Shown piece by piece: positions 33,728-44,986 of a stretch of DNA of 64,000 bases (position 1 is its first letter; every line of letters begins with the position of its first letter). The position numbers and the translations under genes are program-made. The notes beneath the pieces are model-generated. The model worked only from the letters and a program-made list of their open reading frames with translations, ran no database searches and was not told the origin of the DNA. Origin of the DNA: Xenopus tropicalis (taxonomy: Eukaryota; Chordata; Amphibia; Anura; Pipidae). The stretch spans positions 44,207,142 through 44,271,141 of the forward strand of contig NC_030677.2 of the NCBI RefSeq assembly GCF_000004195.4, given 5' to 3'.

Positions 33728-34318
33728 AAGAGTCTTACTGCCTCCAACAATGGGAATGCAACTACCTTTCTATAATATGCAGACTGCACTTCAGAACACT
33801 TAGCCAATTCTTATTACTTAGCCTTAAAGTGAGTGGAAAGGTGTTTTCCCCTCTGGACTCTATTAAGGTAAAAAGTTCCTGACATTAATAAGAAGTGGAA
33901 TTAGATCAGTAGAGTAGCTTCTAGAAAGCGTGAAAGGTCTGTCCCACTGGTAATGAAAAGACTGTCCCACTGGTAATGAATCACATAAGCCTGGTCAAAG
34001 CTCATACATTAGTCTAACTGCTGCCACTTTAGCAGAATGGAGAGCATGGCTGCTTTCTTTCTGTAGTACTGTAGCTGATCCAATAAATATGTGTCATTGC
34101 CAGGCAAGTCTGTTCCCATGGGGGCAAGCATATTGATTTAGCACTATCCGTATGGAGAAATCCTGGTGCTCCTCGCATAAACAGCATATGGGGTTATACA
34201 AAGGTCTGTGTCGTGTATATGGTGTTGCATGAAATATATATGTACACACACACACACAGGTGTATTTACATTATTTCTAATATCACATCTGATGTTAATG
34301 CTTCTTCTCCTTTACCAG
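33728..34318. other. Unclassified DNA, small direct repeat and CA run
   Basis: CTGTCCCACTGGTAATGAA is repeated at 33941 and 33961. A short (CA)n run is at 34242-34258. The end carries a candidate splice acceptor described in the next entry. Confidence 0.4.
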
Positions 34319-34389
34319 ACCCTTTGACAAATGAAGACTCGCCCATCATGTCCAGGAAGGCCAACAGATTGATGTATACTTATACTTAG
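34319..34389 (+). CDS. Candidate 3'-terminal coding exon (weak)
   Basis: A good acceptor (branch-like TGTTAAT, pyrimidine tract, ACCAG at 34314-34318) is followed by a frame open for 22 codons. The frame holds DSPIMSRKANRLMYTYT and ends at TAG (34387-34389). The other two frames close at once. I do not recognise the protein. A 22-codon open frame is quite likely by chance, so this rests mainly on the acceptor and the protein-like composition. No upstream exon of the same gene was identified. Confidence 0.2.
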
Positions 34390-34689
34390 TCAAACAGAGT
34401 GAAGTACTTTCCTATTTTACATTAGTGGAATCTGTGGAATTTGAACGTCAGCTTCACTTAATTCCATATTGATGTTGTATGTGTCAGTTGTTGTCACAAC
34501 ATTCCTTCCTATGTTTATTGTGTTTTGTTTCCCTTTGTGTATGGTTTGTTGTGCTTGTTCCCTTAGCTACCTGCTAGGATGTGAAAAGAAATAGGTGAAA
34601 GGAAATTCAGCTCTGTGACCCCTCGACTTCCTTCGGGAGTTATTCTTTTCTTGATCAACTTTATTGACAATTAGCAATTACATGCAGTC

Positions 34690-34890
34690 CGTTTGGAAAA
34701 GACTGCATCAATGTGCAGATGCGGTCATTGATCCAACAGCAAAGTCAAGCCTGCCCAATCATTATCTGCCTGATTTTCAGCCAGATATCGGTTGGGCAGC
34801 CCCATCTGATGCGCCATACATGGGTCAATAAGCTGCCAAATAAGCTATCCAGAAGGCAGCTTTTATTTACCTATGTAGGGCCAACTTTAC
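34690..34890 (-). repeat. Degraded TTAA-type GGCCATACACG MITE
   Basis: It contains blocks shared with 53600-53760, such as CAGCCAGATATCGGTTGGGCAG, AATAAGCTGCC and a GGGCCAACTTTA end. Both termini are blurred. An old copy. Confidence 0.45.
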
Positions 34891-35887
34891 ACTGAATGGC
34901 TTTACAGAGGAGGGTGGTATCAATTACATTATGTCATATAGAGCAAGATGCAGGGCTATATTTACTGTATATATATAGGCACCCAAGGGTCAATGCATGC
35001 CAAGGTGGCAGCCTTACAGGGGATGGGTGCTTATATAATAACATTTTTTTTAAAGAGAAATTAAAAACCCCAGCTGCCAGACACTCCAGCGGCAGAGCTG
35101 GGGGGTGAGGGGTCAGCGGAATCTTCAGCGGAGGGTGCATGCACGTCAGGTCTGGTGCCTAGGGATACACATAGGTCTGCTTGAGACCCCCTTGTATGAT
35201 CTACATCAAATCCTTCCAGCACAATGCCTACAGGCTCACATGCTATAGACAGCCAGGGGCTACTTTCCCCGCAATAAGCAAAAATGCTAAGTATTGTGTA
35301 ACTCGTGATTACAAACAAATATCACCATATTCCTACCTTCCCATTGGTCCCAAGTTTAAGGAATGTACACGTGTGCACAGATTATTACAACATCATAAAA
35401 TCTGCATCGATTTTAATTAATTTTCTCATAACTGAAAATAAAGCTTTTGGTGATGAAACTGGTAGATAGCTGAAAGCCTTTACTCATCCTTTCTGATTCA
35501 TTTAACTGTGCACAGATGCTTATTATGTCATTAAGAGATTTGATTGTCTTCATTAGAGCGACAATGTATCATCAGCTTCAAAAAATAAACAACCGCAGCT
35601 GTTTTGTACTAAAACACATTTGAAAGTGACCAATGGTGAAAAAAATGATGCTATAAAGTGGAATTAAATTAGCAACAGAAGCATTCGCTTAAGCCTCAGC
35701 CAATTAATCTGCCTCTTATACTGTATTATGGGATTGTAATATATTTAGGTGACAATCAGTGGATTCAAGCTGAGTAAATACAAGTGGGTGCCCATGTGGG
35801 GGTTCTTGTTAACCCCTGGGCACTAGGAACTAATTTAGTTTAAATAATACGACAGTGCTCTCTGCTCTTTTTTATTAATTTGCTCTA
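34891..35887. other. Unclassified DNA with a possible conserved non-coding element
   Basis: The part at about 35430-35760 is single-copy-looking, AT-rich but not simple, and holds many homeodomain-type sites (ATTAAATTAG, CAATTAATC, CATTAAGAG, TCATTAG). This is the look of a vertebrate developmental enhancer. No gene is evident; an opposing pair of open frames at 34934-35318 has no motif. Confidence 0.35.
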
Positions 35888-36135
35888 GTGTAAAGCTGGC
35901 CATACAAATAAAATCCGCTTGTTTGGCAACCTCCTTGAGTTTTGGGCAATATCGGGGTGATTATTTGGCCCTCTGGTCAACAATTGGGTCATAATTGCTG
36001 CTATGCTGCTATTGCATGGCCATCAATCCACATTTGGTGCATTTTGAGCCAGGTATTGGTTGGGTAGACCTGTTGGAGGGACTCATTCCTGGCAAAATCA
36101 GCAACTTAAACCTGCCCATGTATGCCCACCTTTAG
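35888..36135. mobile_element. TTAA-type GGCCATAC MITE, old copy
   Basis: It starts TAAAGCTGGCCATACA and ends CATGTATGCCCACCTTTA, inverted versions of one terminus. The inside keeps GGGCAATATCGGGGTGA and GCCAGGTATTGGTTGGG. About 248 bp, diverged. Confidence 0.7.
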
Positions 36136-36465
36136 TTCAAAGGTTATTTTCCCTTTTGTTTATTGTAATAAGTAATCAAAGAATTCTTTAAAATGCTTTG
36201 ACTTTGATGTTTCAACTTATTAAAAAAAAAAACAGATTTTGCTCACTGCAGTCCAGGCTGTAGGTGAAAGTTCTGTTAATGTGAATATTTTTAATGCTTG
36301 CCTTATACATATTTTCAATTTTGAATTCCACATGAGATAATTGCCATTCATACTCTTTTATTTTATTATTTTTTTTAATTTTGTTTATTCTACAAACTCT
36401 TTAGTCCTCCTAATTATAAATAAAGAAAAGTTACACAACACCCACCCTGTGAGAGTACTACAGAT
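36136..36465. other. Unclassified AT-rich DNA
   Basis: A/T runs at 36224-36234 and 36356-36385; no gene or repeat recognised. Confidence 0.4.
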
Positions 36466-36945
36466 TAACTAAAGAAGTAGGTTAGAAATGTTATACATTA
36501 TGTTTTTGGCCCAAGACAACCACAGCCCTTTAGCAGGGAAGATCTGTGCCCCCAAAGATGCCCCAGTAGCCCCCCATCTTTTTTTCTGCTGATTCACTGC
36601 ACATGCTCTGTGCTGCTGTCACTTACTGAGCTTAGGGGCCCACTCACAATATACTGTATATATACAATATAAATGTCACAGTATAAGGCTGATTAGTAAT
36701 TTATTCTGATTCACATTTCATGTCAGTTCAAAAACCAACTTATATGGCAGGCCAACCTCATTTTCTGCTTGATAATTTGCAACAACCCCTAAGCTCTAAA
36801 CAGCTGCTCAGAGCCCACTGAGCATGTGCGTGTCACTGACACTTCTAACAGAATCCTGTGACAACAGGCCTGGATCATTACTGTTATTTAGATGCTAAAA
36901 CTTTAGGCTGGTGCAGTAAACTCAGTATATAAAATATTCTGCCCA
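36466..36945 (-). mobile_element. T2/Kolobok-type MITE, inverted relative of 27710
   Basis: The minus strand matches 27760-28290 block for block, including TCAGCAGAAAAAAAG, GTGAGTGGGCCCCTAAGCTCAG and CATGCTCAGTGGGCTCTGAGCAGC. The termini are eroded. The two copies lie 8.2 kb apart in opposite orientation. Confidence 0.78.
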
Positions 36946-36956
36946 TGACACCCCCT

Positions 36957-37146
36957 TAGGGTGTAAGCTCTTAAAAGCAGGGCCCTCTGATCATTTTATT
37001 ACTCTGTAAACCATTGTTTATTATATTATTGTTTATTATTATTATTATTATTATAATTATTATTATTGTTATTATTATGATCCCTGTTCAATAAAAATTA
37101 ATGTAAAGTGCAGCATAATTTGATGGCGCTATATAAATAAATAAAT
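36957..37146 (+). repeat. L2-type tail with long (TTA)n insertion
   Basis: It has GGTGTAAGCTCTTAAAAGCAGGGC and the end GATGGCGCTATATAAATAAATAAATG. Between them lies a (TTA)n microsatellite (about 37019-37078). This is the same tail family as at 26236. Confidence 0.75.
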
Positions 37147-37370
37147 GATGAGTATTCTTGTCAATCATGTGTGTAAGGTCCACCGTGCAAGACTGAGCCA
37201 GCCTGATTGACAAGCCCTAAGGGACTATTAGAGCCATGAGGAAAATGGTCTAAAGGACATATAGGCACAATTTAAAGAAGACTACAATTCTGGTAAGAAC
37301 TGAGAAGTGTCACTATCCCTTTAACTCTCACCTATACAGAAAAATAAACAAACAAATTGTGAGTGCTTGC

Positions 37371-37650
37371 CAGGCCTGGAATTTCCGTAAGGCCACAAAG
37401 CCTGGGGCCTAGGATGGCACAATTTTAGGGGCAGCTGGGTGGCATGCATTTGTTTCCGAATCTCTGGGTTCACAGGAGATTCTCCTGCATGCAATGCCAC
37501 CTGCACTTTCAGATTAAGGAGTGCACATGAGAAAGAGAATGGGGGGAGGAGCAGAAAGAGGTGCCTGAGTGGAAATAGGAGGGGCAGGAGAAGGTGGAGC
37601 ATACAAGGAAGACTTGGCCTTGGGGCACCCTGTAAAGAAATCTAGGCCTG
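37371..37650. mobile_element. hAT-like MITE with 7/8 target duplication
   Basis: It starts CAGGCCTGGAATTTCC and ends AAATCTAGGCCTG. The flanks are GTGCTTGC (37363-37370) and GGGCTTGC (37651-37658). 280 bp, GC-richer than the surroundings. The opposing open frames inside are not coding. Confidence 0.8.
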
Positions 37651-37658
37651 GGGCTTGC

Positions 37659-39797
37659 GCTAAGAATAACCCAGTTTACATCAACCAGTGGCTATTTTTC
37701 CACTGCTCAAACTAACCTACATTCTGGAGTTGGGCAGCTGCTACAATCAATATACAGCCATTATTTGCACACACAAAGAAAATCATATATATTCCTAAAC
37801 ACAGTCTGATTAAAAAACAGTAAAAACAGAATGTATCATTTGTACTCAAAGTCCTAAAAAGCAGCATTGCTATGAGAATGCTTGTTTGTGGCTGATTTAT
37901 ACTGTTTTGTGTTTCTGGGGGAACGGGAAACCTCTGTCTTAGGAAACTCATATGAGTATTTCTAGCTTTAGCCTACAGTTTGTAATAGGATACAAACTTC
38001 CAAGTCTGTTTATTCGTGGATCTGTCAATAAGATGAATTCATGAACGAGAAAAAGCCCTGGTGGTCTGCGGCTACTACATATACGTATAGTCAATGTAAC
38101 TGGAGTCTGCCAGTCATACTGGAGGTTCCCCTTAAGTCCCCTTTCACAAGCAACCAGTTTGCCTGTTTGTGTTGTAATAATGTCTGTAATAATCTCAGAT
38201 TCTTTGGTCAACCTGGATTCTCTACTTTGTGCATTTAATAGCTGATATCTTGACCATACAATGTTGGTTATTATTCTGTGTGCAAAAAGGTAGAATGGAT
38301 TATGTCAAGATGTTATTAACTTAAAAAACTAAAAAAAAAATTGACAGCAGGGCATGGTGCAAAGTGCAACAGATGCAAGTTGCTGTTTTTCTCACTTTGC
38401 TCCCTGTTCCATCCCATAACTGACGGCTCTGGCCTTGTACTTCAGTGTTCCTTTTACAAGTTAGGGTATGTCAGCAGGTGTAGGTCACAAAGGTTCCCTG
38501 TGCTTAACACCTTCCCTATGTAAGACAGAAAGGACAGAGCTGCACGGTGCCCCCCACTGCCCCAGCACTCAGGCTGAACTGATAATCAGGGGCAAGGTGC
38601 AGGGTGCAAGTGCTTCTGGAATAAGCACTGAGTGGTGCAATCTTGCACACTTTAGGCCTCTAGGACTTATATTTGGGGCCATGGTAATTGACCCCTTATA
38701 TGTTAGCAGATTTTACACACAATATAATATATAAGGAAGAATAAAGCATCCAAGATGATGGCAACGGGTCTCCAAACTATATAATAACATGTGAGAATGG
38801 GTGGCTTTGTATTCATTAAAATATTTCTTCAGAATTTTTAATATGGATAGACAAAATTCATAATTTTTGGATTTGCCTAAATTCGCCACAAATAAATTAA
38901 GATAATAAAAATTGTATTAATTGGGAACAATAAAATTGTTGCATGCAGTTGTCTAGAACTTTATGATCAGTTAGTAGTCAGGCCTATTAATGGGGTGAAA
39001 ATCCTGAAGAGTGAGAAGTTCAATGACACATCCCCATAGGCCTGCAGTATGCAAAGAACTGATTGGTGGATCTTCAAGTGTATGACCAGTTTTAGAATCT
39101 GGACAAATCCTGCAAAAAGTGCTCATTCATAAACAGCACAATCTAAAAGCTATAATATACAATACAGAGAAAATGGTGCTCACTATCACACCTTATTTTA
39201 AAATACAAAATTAAAAAATGTCTATTAGCAGTATAATATACACAAGATTAAAGATCACATCTAAGGAAAATCATTATTACTATACTGGTAGATGCCAGCA
39301 GTGCCACCCATACTGAATTAGACAAATATCTATAACCTGCACCCAGCTCTACTTGTTACCGCTATAGCAGCGTTACTGTACATAAATCATAAAGCAGAGG
39401 AAGAAGAAATGAAGGTGCAGCAGCATATGGCTAAGAATGAGCTCACAGATCTGGCAGGGATGCTGTTGTGCTGAAATGTCACTATGCAAATTGTGATTCA
39501 GATTCAGGCATTTGGCTTTTCTTTCGTAGAGTATTCTAGCAGTTAAAATAAAAATACTTCAAGCTGAAATGCATTACATATTTTTGAAAAGAAAAATTCA
39601 TCTGAAACTGTACTTTTAAAGAAAGTATCTGCCAGATGCTTCACTGTGAATGAACCCCCTATAAAGTCCCCCTAAAGTCAGATACTTTTGTAGCTTCTCA
39701 AAGCTTTCTTTTTTGTTCTGGCTGTACGATGGTTAGAGAGAGGATTAATCAATGCACATTCCCTGGTCTCCTGTTTTACTAGTAATTTAGAATCTGT
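37659..39797. other. Long unclassified stretch
   Basis: About 2.1 kb with no recognised repeat termini and no motif-bearing open frames. GGTGCA(A/G)GTGC phrases near 38350-38640 recur irregularly. A 10-base A run lies at 38331-38340. Confidence 0.35.
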
Positions 39798-40618
39798 GGG
39801 GCTCATTTACCAACGCATCGCAGCGCTATAATAGTCGCAGAGGCAAAACTTTTGCCCTGCGCATAAGCATATTTAACAGTATAGCGCAAACACGGTCGCT
39901 TAAAGTTTCATGCGCTAGTTTTGACGCAAACTGCTGCGCCATACAAACATGCACATATGATGTCGCAAAACTGCACATATGATGACGCAAAACTTGTCAT
40001 AAATTGTGTGCATAGATGGCGCAAGCTAATGCTCTAATAAACCCGTACCAACTCACATTAACAAGGAAAACTGCCTTTATAGATAAGAACAAAGTTAAAA
40101 AAAAGGGTAAATGTTATGAAAACATTGTAAACAAATTAACAATTATATTTTTCTAATAATGCTAATCAACATATCATAAATTAACATTAACATGGTTTTA
40201 TTAATGATATACCTAAATTAGTTTATTGTAGCGCAAATCTGCGAATATATTAGCGCAAATGTTGAAGAACGCGCAGTCAGAAATACGCCACAAATGAACT
40301 GGCGTAAAGATTTCAATGCAGCCGTGCCTGTGCAAATCTGCCCCTATATACGCGCAAATAGCACATATATAGGCGCAAAGGGCGCACTCTCGCAAAAATT
40401 GGGCACTTGAAACACGCCCCTAGCCACACCCCCAAAAAACATGTAGTTGTTTGCGACATTATTGCCCAGTATTTGCTACATGCGCATAAAAAGAACTGGC
40501 GGAAAAAATAAATGAACCGACGCAATGTAACGCATATGCAATTGCGTGTGCCCACAAAATGGCGCATAATCATAATTGCGTCGGTTTGTGTGCTGCGATG
40601 CATTGATAAATGAGCCCC
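39798..40618. mobile_element. 821-bp GCGCA-rich Harbinger-like element, TGT duplication
   Basis: The ends are GGGGCTCATTTACCAACGCATCG and its near-inverse, CGATGCATTGATAAATGAGCCCC. It is flanked by TGT at 39795-39797 and 40619-40621. The arms are full of GCGCAAA/TTTGCGC and GACGCAA motifs while the centre (40060-40220) is AT-rich. No transposase is found; the two minus-strand open frames at 40213-40603 are cysteine-rich artefacts of the motif repetition. Confidence 0.8.
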
Positions 40619-40658
40619 TGTGTGTTTTCCTTTACAGTTTTTTTTAGAGGTCGAGATT

Positions 40659-40740
40659 CAGGGCCAAAACTAGGGGTAGGCAGAAGGGGCACATGCCTAG
40701 GGCGCAATGATGGTGGGGGGGGGGGGGGGGGGGGGGCGCT
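40659..40740. repeat. hAT-like terminal fragment with G22 tract
   Basis: It starts CAGGGCCAAAACTAGGGGTAGG, then CCTAGGGCGCAATGATGG. This is the same terminus as the inverted end of the MITE at 7775-8044. It runs into 22 consecutive G at 40715-40736. The opposite terminus was not found. Confidence 0.65.
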
Positions 40741-41402
40741 TCTGTCCTCCTAGTTCATAGCTCCCGGGGATCTCCCCTTGTTTGCTGTCCCCCACTGCAC
40801 TCCTGCACCCTGACATGTGCCATCCCTGTCCCCCTGCTGTGCGGAGTGTGCGCTGTTCCAATCATAAAATTGCCAAGCCACCATGCCAGGTCAAGGTACT
40901 GTAAATGAAATGGTGGTACTACTTATTAAGTTTTGGTCATATTTTTCAGAGCGCACCCTAATCAAGGCACTGGGCTCACAGGGCTTAATCCTTCCCTATT
41001 ATTAGTTTTTATAGTAGAGAGATTTTGTTTTGCAGACATAATCCTTCCCTACATGCAGTCTTTAAAGGAAAGAAATCAACATTAAAGGGATGAGTGTGCT
41101 ACAACCACATAGGAGTTTGGACATTAGTAATTTGAGGGTTGATAAAAAGTTGACCTGACTCTAACCCATCTCTGATGTCATGAAGGGAGCGGGACAGAGC
41201 AGGTAAGTCCCTATAAATACAGGTTGCAGAAGCGGGGGATAGTAAGGTCATAGGCAAGGAACACGGAAGGAAGAGATCGGCCTAAACCCGCCTGCAACCT
41301 GCAAATCTTGTGTGGGTGTCAGCCTGAACCCGTCCGACCCACAAGTTTAGGGCCAACCTACACATCACTATGTACCTTCTTTCTCTGGCATGATCTACAA
41401 AC
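40741..41402. other. Unclassified DNA
   Basis: No gene. The stretch after the G tract is C-rich and may be the remainder of the hAT-like element. The part 41270-41370 (CCTGAACCCGTCCGACCC) resembles a frog repeat but I could not place its ends. Confidence 0.35.
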
Positions 41403-41699
41403 TTAAGCTGGCCATACACGCACCAATAATATCGTACGATACCTCGTTTCATGCGATATTCGGTGCGTGTATGGCAAGTTGGTGAGTCGACCGCTATTGC
41501 AGGAGGCTGCTGATATTGGTCGACTCGCCGATCGGTTTAAAGATTTTGATCGGACGCCATAGAAGGCGACTGAGCAAGATCTGTCTTCGGGGCTGAATCG
41601 GCAGAAGGAGGTAGAAATCCTATTGTTTCTACCTCCTTATCTGCCGTTTCAGCCGTTCAGCCCACACGTGGCAAATCGCAACGTGTGTGGCCACCTTAA
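41403..41699. mobile_element. TTAA-type GGCCATACACG MITE, best copy
   Basis: It is bounded by TTAA at 41403-41406 and 41696-41699, with ends GCTGGCCATACACG and, inverted, GGTGGCCACACACG. It contains inverted motifs ATATCGTACGA, GTCGACTCGCC and an AGGAGGTAGAAATCC / TTTCTACCTCC hairpin. TTAA duplication fits piggyBac or Kolobok. Confidence 0.85.
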
Positions 41700-42295
41700 T
41701 GGTGGTAAACTTGCTATACCATGATAAAATTACCGTTGTATGACATTACAGCGTAATAAGAGTGCACCCAGTACCATATGAATTAGATTTATTCCCCATA
41801 CAATTTAACTGAAGGCCTGATTAAATATGAAACATAATCTTGATTGCATCCTCTTTCCTTTCATGTTCAGACCAAGACAGCAATGAATTAGCTGACATCC
41901 AGCGGGAGCAATATTGTTCAGGAATCAATAAGTAACTAAAAGAAATCCACAAGACAGATGCTGTATTATAAATGATCTAATCTGCTAAATTTGCTTACGA
42001 GGATGCCGAAGCAGTCAGTGCTTGCCAGTGGTGGGTCGCGTTGGACATTATATAGTAATGTACATATGTATAACTGCTTTAAGCTTACACACAGCACATG
42101 TACTGTATGTTTACAGTAGATTAACAGAAAGAAGCACCTCTTCCCCCAGCCAGTCACCTTTGTCTAAGGAAACATAAAGCAGATTAGATTTAAGCAGAGC
42201 CAGGAACCAAAGAGGCCTCTAATTAAGCATAAGCATTAGCTTTCTCTTGGTTAGTACAATAACTTTAAAAAAATCTTTAAATTAATATGCAGGAA
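41700..42295. other. Unclassified AT-rich DNA
   Basis: No recognised features. Confidence 0.4.
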
Positions 42296-42451
42296 CAGGT
42301 CTGGACTGGATTTCAGAATAGACCCTGGTATTTCAAGTACACAGAGGCCCAAACAGCCCCCCACCAGCCCAATAAATAGTGACTGTCTATTGGATCTTAC
42401 AGCAGCCCCTCTGGCATTTTCCGCAATCTGCAGACTTCCAGTCCAGGCCTA
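42296..42451. mobile_element. hAT-like MITE (CAGGTCTGGACTGG family)
   Basis: It starts CAGGTCTGGACTGG and ends CCAGTCCAGGCCTA. The flanks TGCAGGAA and GGAAGGAA agree at 6 of 8 positions. The interior CACAGAGGCCCAAACAGCCCCC and AATAAATAGTGACTGTCT is shared with 60118-60269. Confidence 0.75.
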
Positions 42452-43169
42452 GGAAGGAAAGTCTAAGGCAGAAGAAAAGGGCAGAAGAATGGGCTAATAG
42501 AGCAGCACACAATGTACAGTGCCATCAGATTATGAAGTAGCGCTTCACTTTTCAGCCTGACACTCAACACCAGCACTCAGCACCCTGTTATTTCAGGAGA
42601 CATTACAACTGCTGAGGCCTCACAGACTGCAAAGGGCTGTGGATAGTGTGATCCTGTTAAACTGAGTGATACTGAATGTGCTCACATGTCCGTTTTGCCT
42701 TTGCTACTGAGCTTCTGCCTGAGCAATTATGATTTAAAGTGACCCTGCACGTACACAGCGAGCAGCTATTTGTGCATCTGTCTCCCACACAACACATGGC
42801 CTGTCATTCATTTCAATATGGTAAAAAGGTGAGCTCTGTGTGCCAGATGCAAAATCCAAGGTTAAAATGGTCATATTTTTGGAAGAGCAGGTAAATGAAA
42901 ATGAGAGGACCCAGCAGAGCGGTGGGCACCAGGGTTGGGAGTTGGAACTATCATTTGTCAGTACCTGTAGCAGAGCTGTCAAACCCCCTAATTATTCAGG
43001 AGTTACACAATTTTGGTGGAATATTCCAAATTCTCCCAAAGTCCTGCTATGAATTCAGGGTGCGCATGCTCAGTAAGTGTTCGGTGACGCCATTTCATGC
43101 ATTTGTAATTTTTCAGCTGCAGCTGTGATTTTGCACATGCGTGCAACGTAATTTTGCCCTATAGCCTAA
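42452..43169. other. Unclassified DNA
   Basis: No gene or repeat termini. Overlapping open frames at 42840-43128 in two frames are not protein-like. Confidence 0.4.
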
Positions 43170-43480
43170 GGGGCTGATTTACTTACCCACGAACGGGTCG
43201 AATGGAGTCCGATTGCGTTTTTTTCGTAATGATCGGTATTTTGCGATTTTTTCGTATGTTTTGCGATTTTTTCGGATTCTTTACGAATTTTTCGTTACCA
43301 ATACGATTTTTGCGTAAAAACGCGAGTTTTCGTATCCATTACGAAAGTTGCGTAAAAAGTTGCGCATTTTTCGTAGCGTTAAAACTTACGCGAAAAGTTG
43401 CGCATTTTTCGCAAAATGTTCGTTTTCAAGTCGGAACTTTTCCAATTCGGGTCGGATTCGTGGGTTAGTAAATCAGCCCC
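43170..43480. mobile_element. Harbinger-like MITE, TAA duplication
   Basis: The ends are GGGGCTGATTTACT and its inverse TTAGTAAATCAGCCCC. It is flanked by TAA at 43167-43169 and 43481-43483, a typical PIF/Harbinger site. The interior is TTTTTCG/CGTAAAAA-rich. 311 bp. Confidence 0.85.
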
Positions 43481-43732
43481 TAAGTGTTTAGATTGACAGC
43501 TCTGCTACAGTGTTGGGACTTACCTTGTTGGGTGGGACAGGTAAATTGGTCTGTCAGTGAAATCCTTTTAGACTAGCCACAATTAGGGACCAATTTGCAG
43601 GCAATTAGTTTAGCAAAGGGTTTAGCTTGCTTGGAGCACTATAGAGTTAAGTGTTTCTGCTCCCTTACTGCTGCTTGGCATTGAGGCCTTGCTTCAATCT
43701 TTTTCCACCCTTTTAACCTCAAAGTTTTTTTA

Positions 43733-43763
<31 letters not shown>

Positions 43764-44123
43764 GCATTTTAATATAAAGCAAAGATGCTCACAGACGCTC
43801 ATTAATTTGGCTGCTTGTTACATAGCAAAAGCTACTGCATATTTTTCTTTTATTTATTTATCTAGTTGAACATTCTCTGTCCCACAGACATTTAGTTTTG
43901 GATTTCTGTAAAATGTGCCCACTTGGAGCAGGCATGTAAAGTTTTTTTTTAATTTGATCTGAGGAATGTTTTTTATCATAATAAAAAATGTTTTAAGATT
44001 ATTGAAATTAAAAATTCTTATCAGTATGCAGCAGAGGCACTACTTATGCAACTCAGATTTATCTGATATTATTTACAGCTTTTTTCCCTATTTAAGATTT
44101 GTAGACTTTAAAGTGTATGGACA
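43481..44123. other. Unclassified DNA with (TA)n
   Basis: A (TA)n microsatellite lies at 43733-43763. Otherwise AT-rich DNA without gene evidence. Confidence 0.45.
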
Positions 44124-44337
44124 CAGGGTCGGACTGGGCTGCCGGGACACTGGGAAAAAACATGGTGGGCCCCGGTGGCCCAGACCTGATCCCTGTTGTC
44201 GCTTCCCCGTCCGCTGATGTCCTCCCCTGATGCGTTTCACTTAAGCGTGCTCAGGGGAGGATGTAGGGCGGGTGGCGGGGGCCCCTGCGGTGGGTGCGGG
44301 TGACGCGGCCGGAGGGAGCACCCCCAGTCTGACTCTG
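44124..44337. mobile_element. hAT-like MITE (CAGGGTCGGACTGG family)
   Basis: It starts CAGGGTCGGACTGGG and ends CCCAGTCTGACTCTG. The flanks TATGGACA and TATGGATA match at 7 of 8. 214 bp and GC-rich. A very common type of frog short repeat. Confidence 0.85.
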
Positions 44338-44473
44338 TATGGATATTTGTGACCAATAGCGTACACGTATAAAATAAAGATCATGGGGCACATTTGTACA
44401 TTTGTACCTACTTGGATTTCAAATACACAAACAAATACAGAAACAGAATGGATTTTATCGTTATATATATATA

Positions 44474-44983
44474 GGGGCACATTTACTAACCCACGAACGG
44501 GCCGAATGCGTCCGATTGCGTTTTTTTCGTAATGATCGGTAATTTTGCGTTTTTTTCCGGCGTCTTTACGTTTTTTGCGTAAAAACGCGAGTTTTTCGGC
44601 ATCTTTACGATTTTTGCGTAAAAACGCGAATTTTTCGTAGCCATTACGAAAGTTGCGCAAAGGTGCGATTTTTTCGTAGCGTTAAAACTTGCGCGAAACG
44701 TCGCGCCTTTTAAGTTTTAACGCTACGAAAAAGGCGCGACTTTGCGCGCAAGTGTTAATGCTACGAAAAAATCGCGACTTTGCGCAACTTTCGTAATGGC
44801 TACGAAAAAGTCGCGTTTTTACGCAAAAATCGTAAAGACGCCGAAAAACTCGCGTTTTTACGCAAAAATCGTAAAGACGCCGAAAAAATCGCAAAAAAAA
44901 ATACGAAAAAGTCGCAAAATGTTCATTTGCAATCGGAATTTTTCCAATTCGGATTCGAAATCGTGTCTTAGTAAATCAGCCCC
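44474..44983. mobile_element. Head-to-head duplicated Harbinger-like MITE, ATA duplication
   Basis: The outer ends are GGGGCACATTTACTAA and TTAGTAAATCAGCCCC, with ATA at 44471-44473 and 44984-44986. The left half (to about 44710) and the right half are near-complementary, with a centre around 44700-44740. Each half is related to the 43170 element. Within each half a ~34-bp phrase containing CGTAAAAACGCGA and GTCTTTACG is repeated in tandem. Open frames here (44241-44987) are artefacts. Confidence 0.8.
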
Positions 44984-44986
44984 ATA

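Noticed and set aside
40213..40603. Cysteine-rich minus-strand frames that resemble small secreted proteins
   Set aside because: They come from repeated TTTGCGC/GCGCAAA motifs in the Harbinger-like element.
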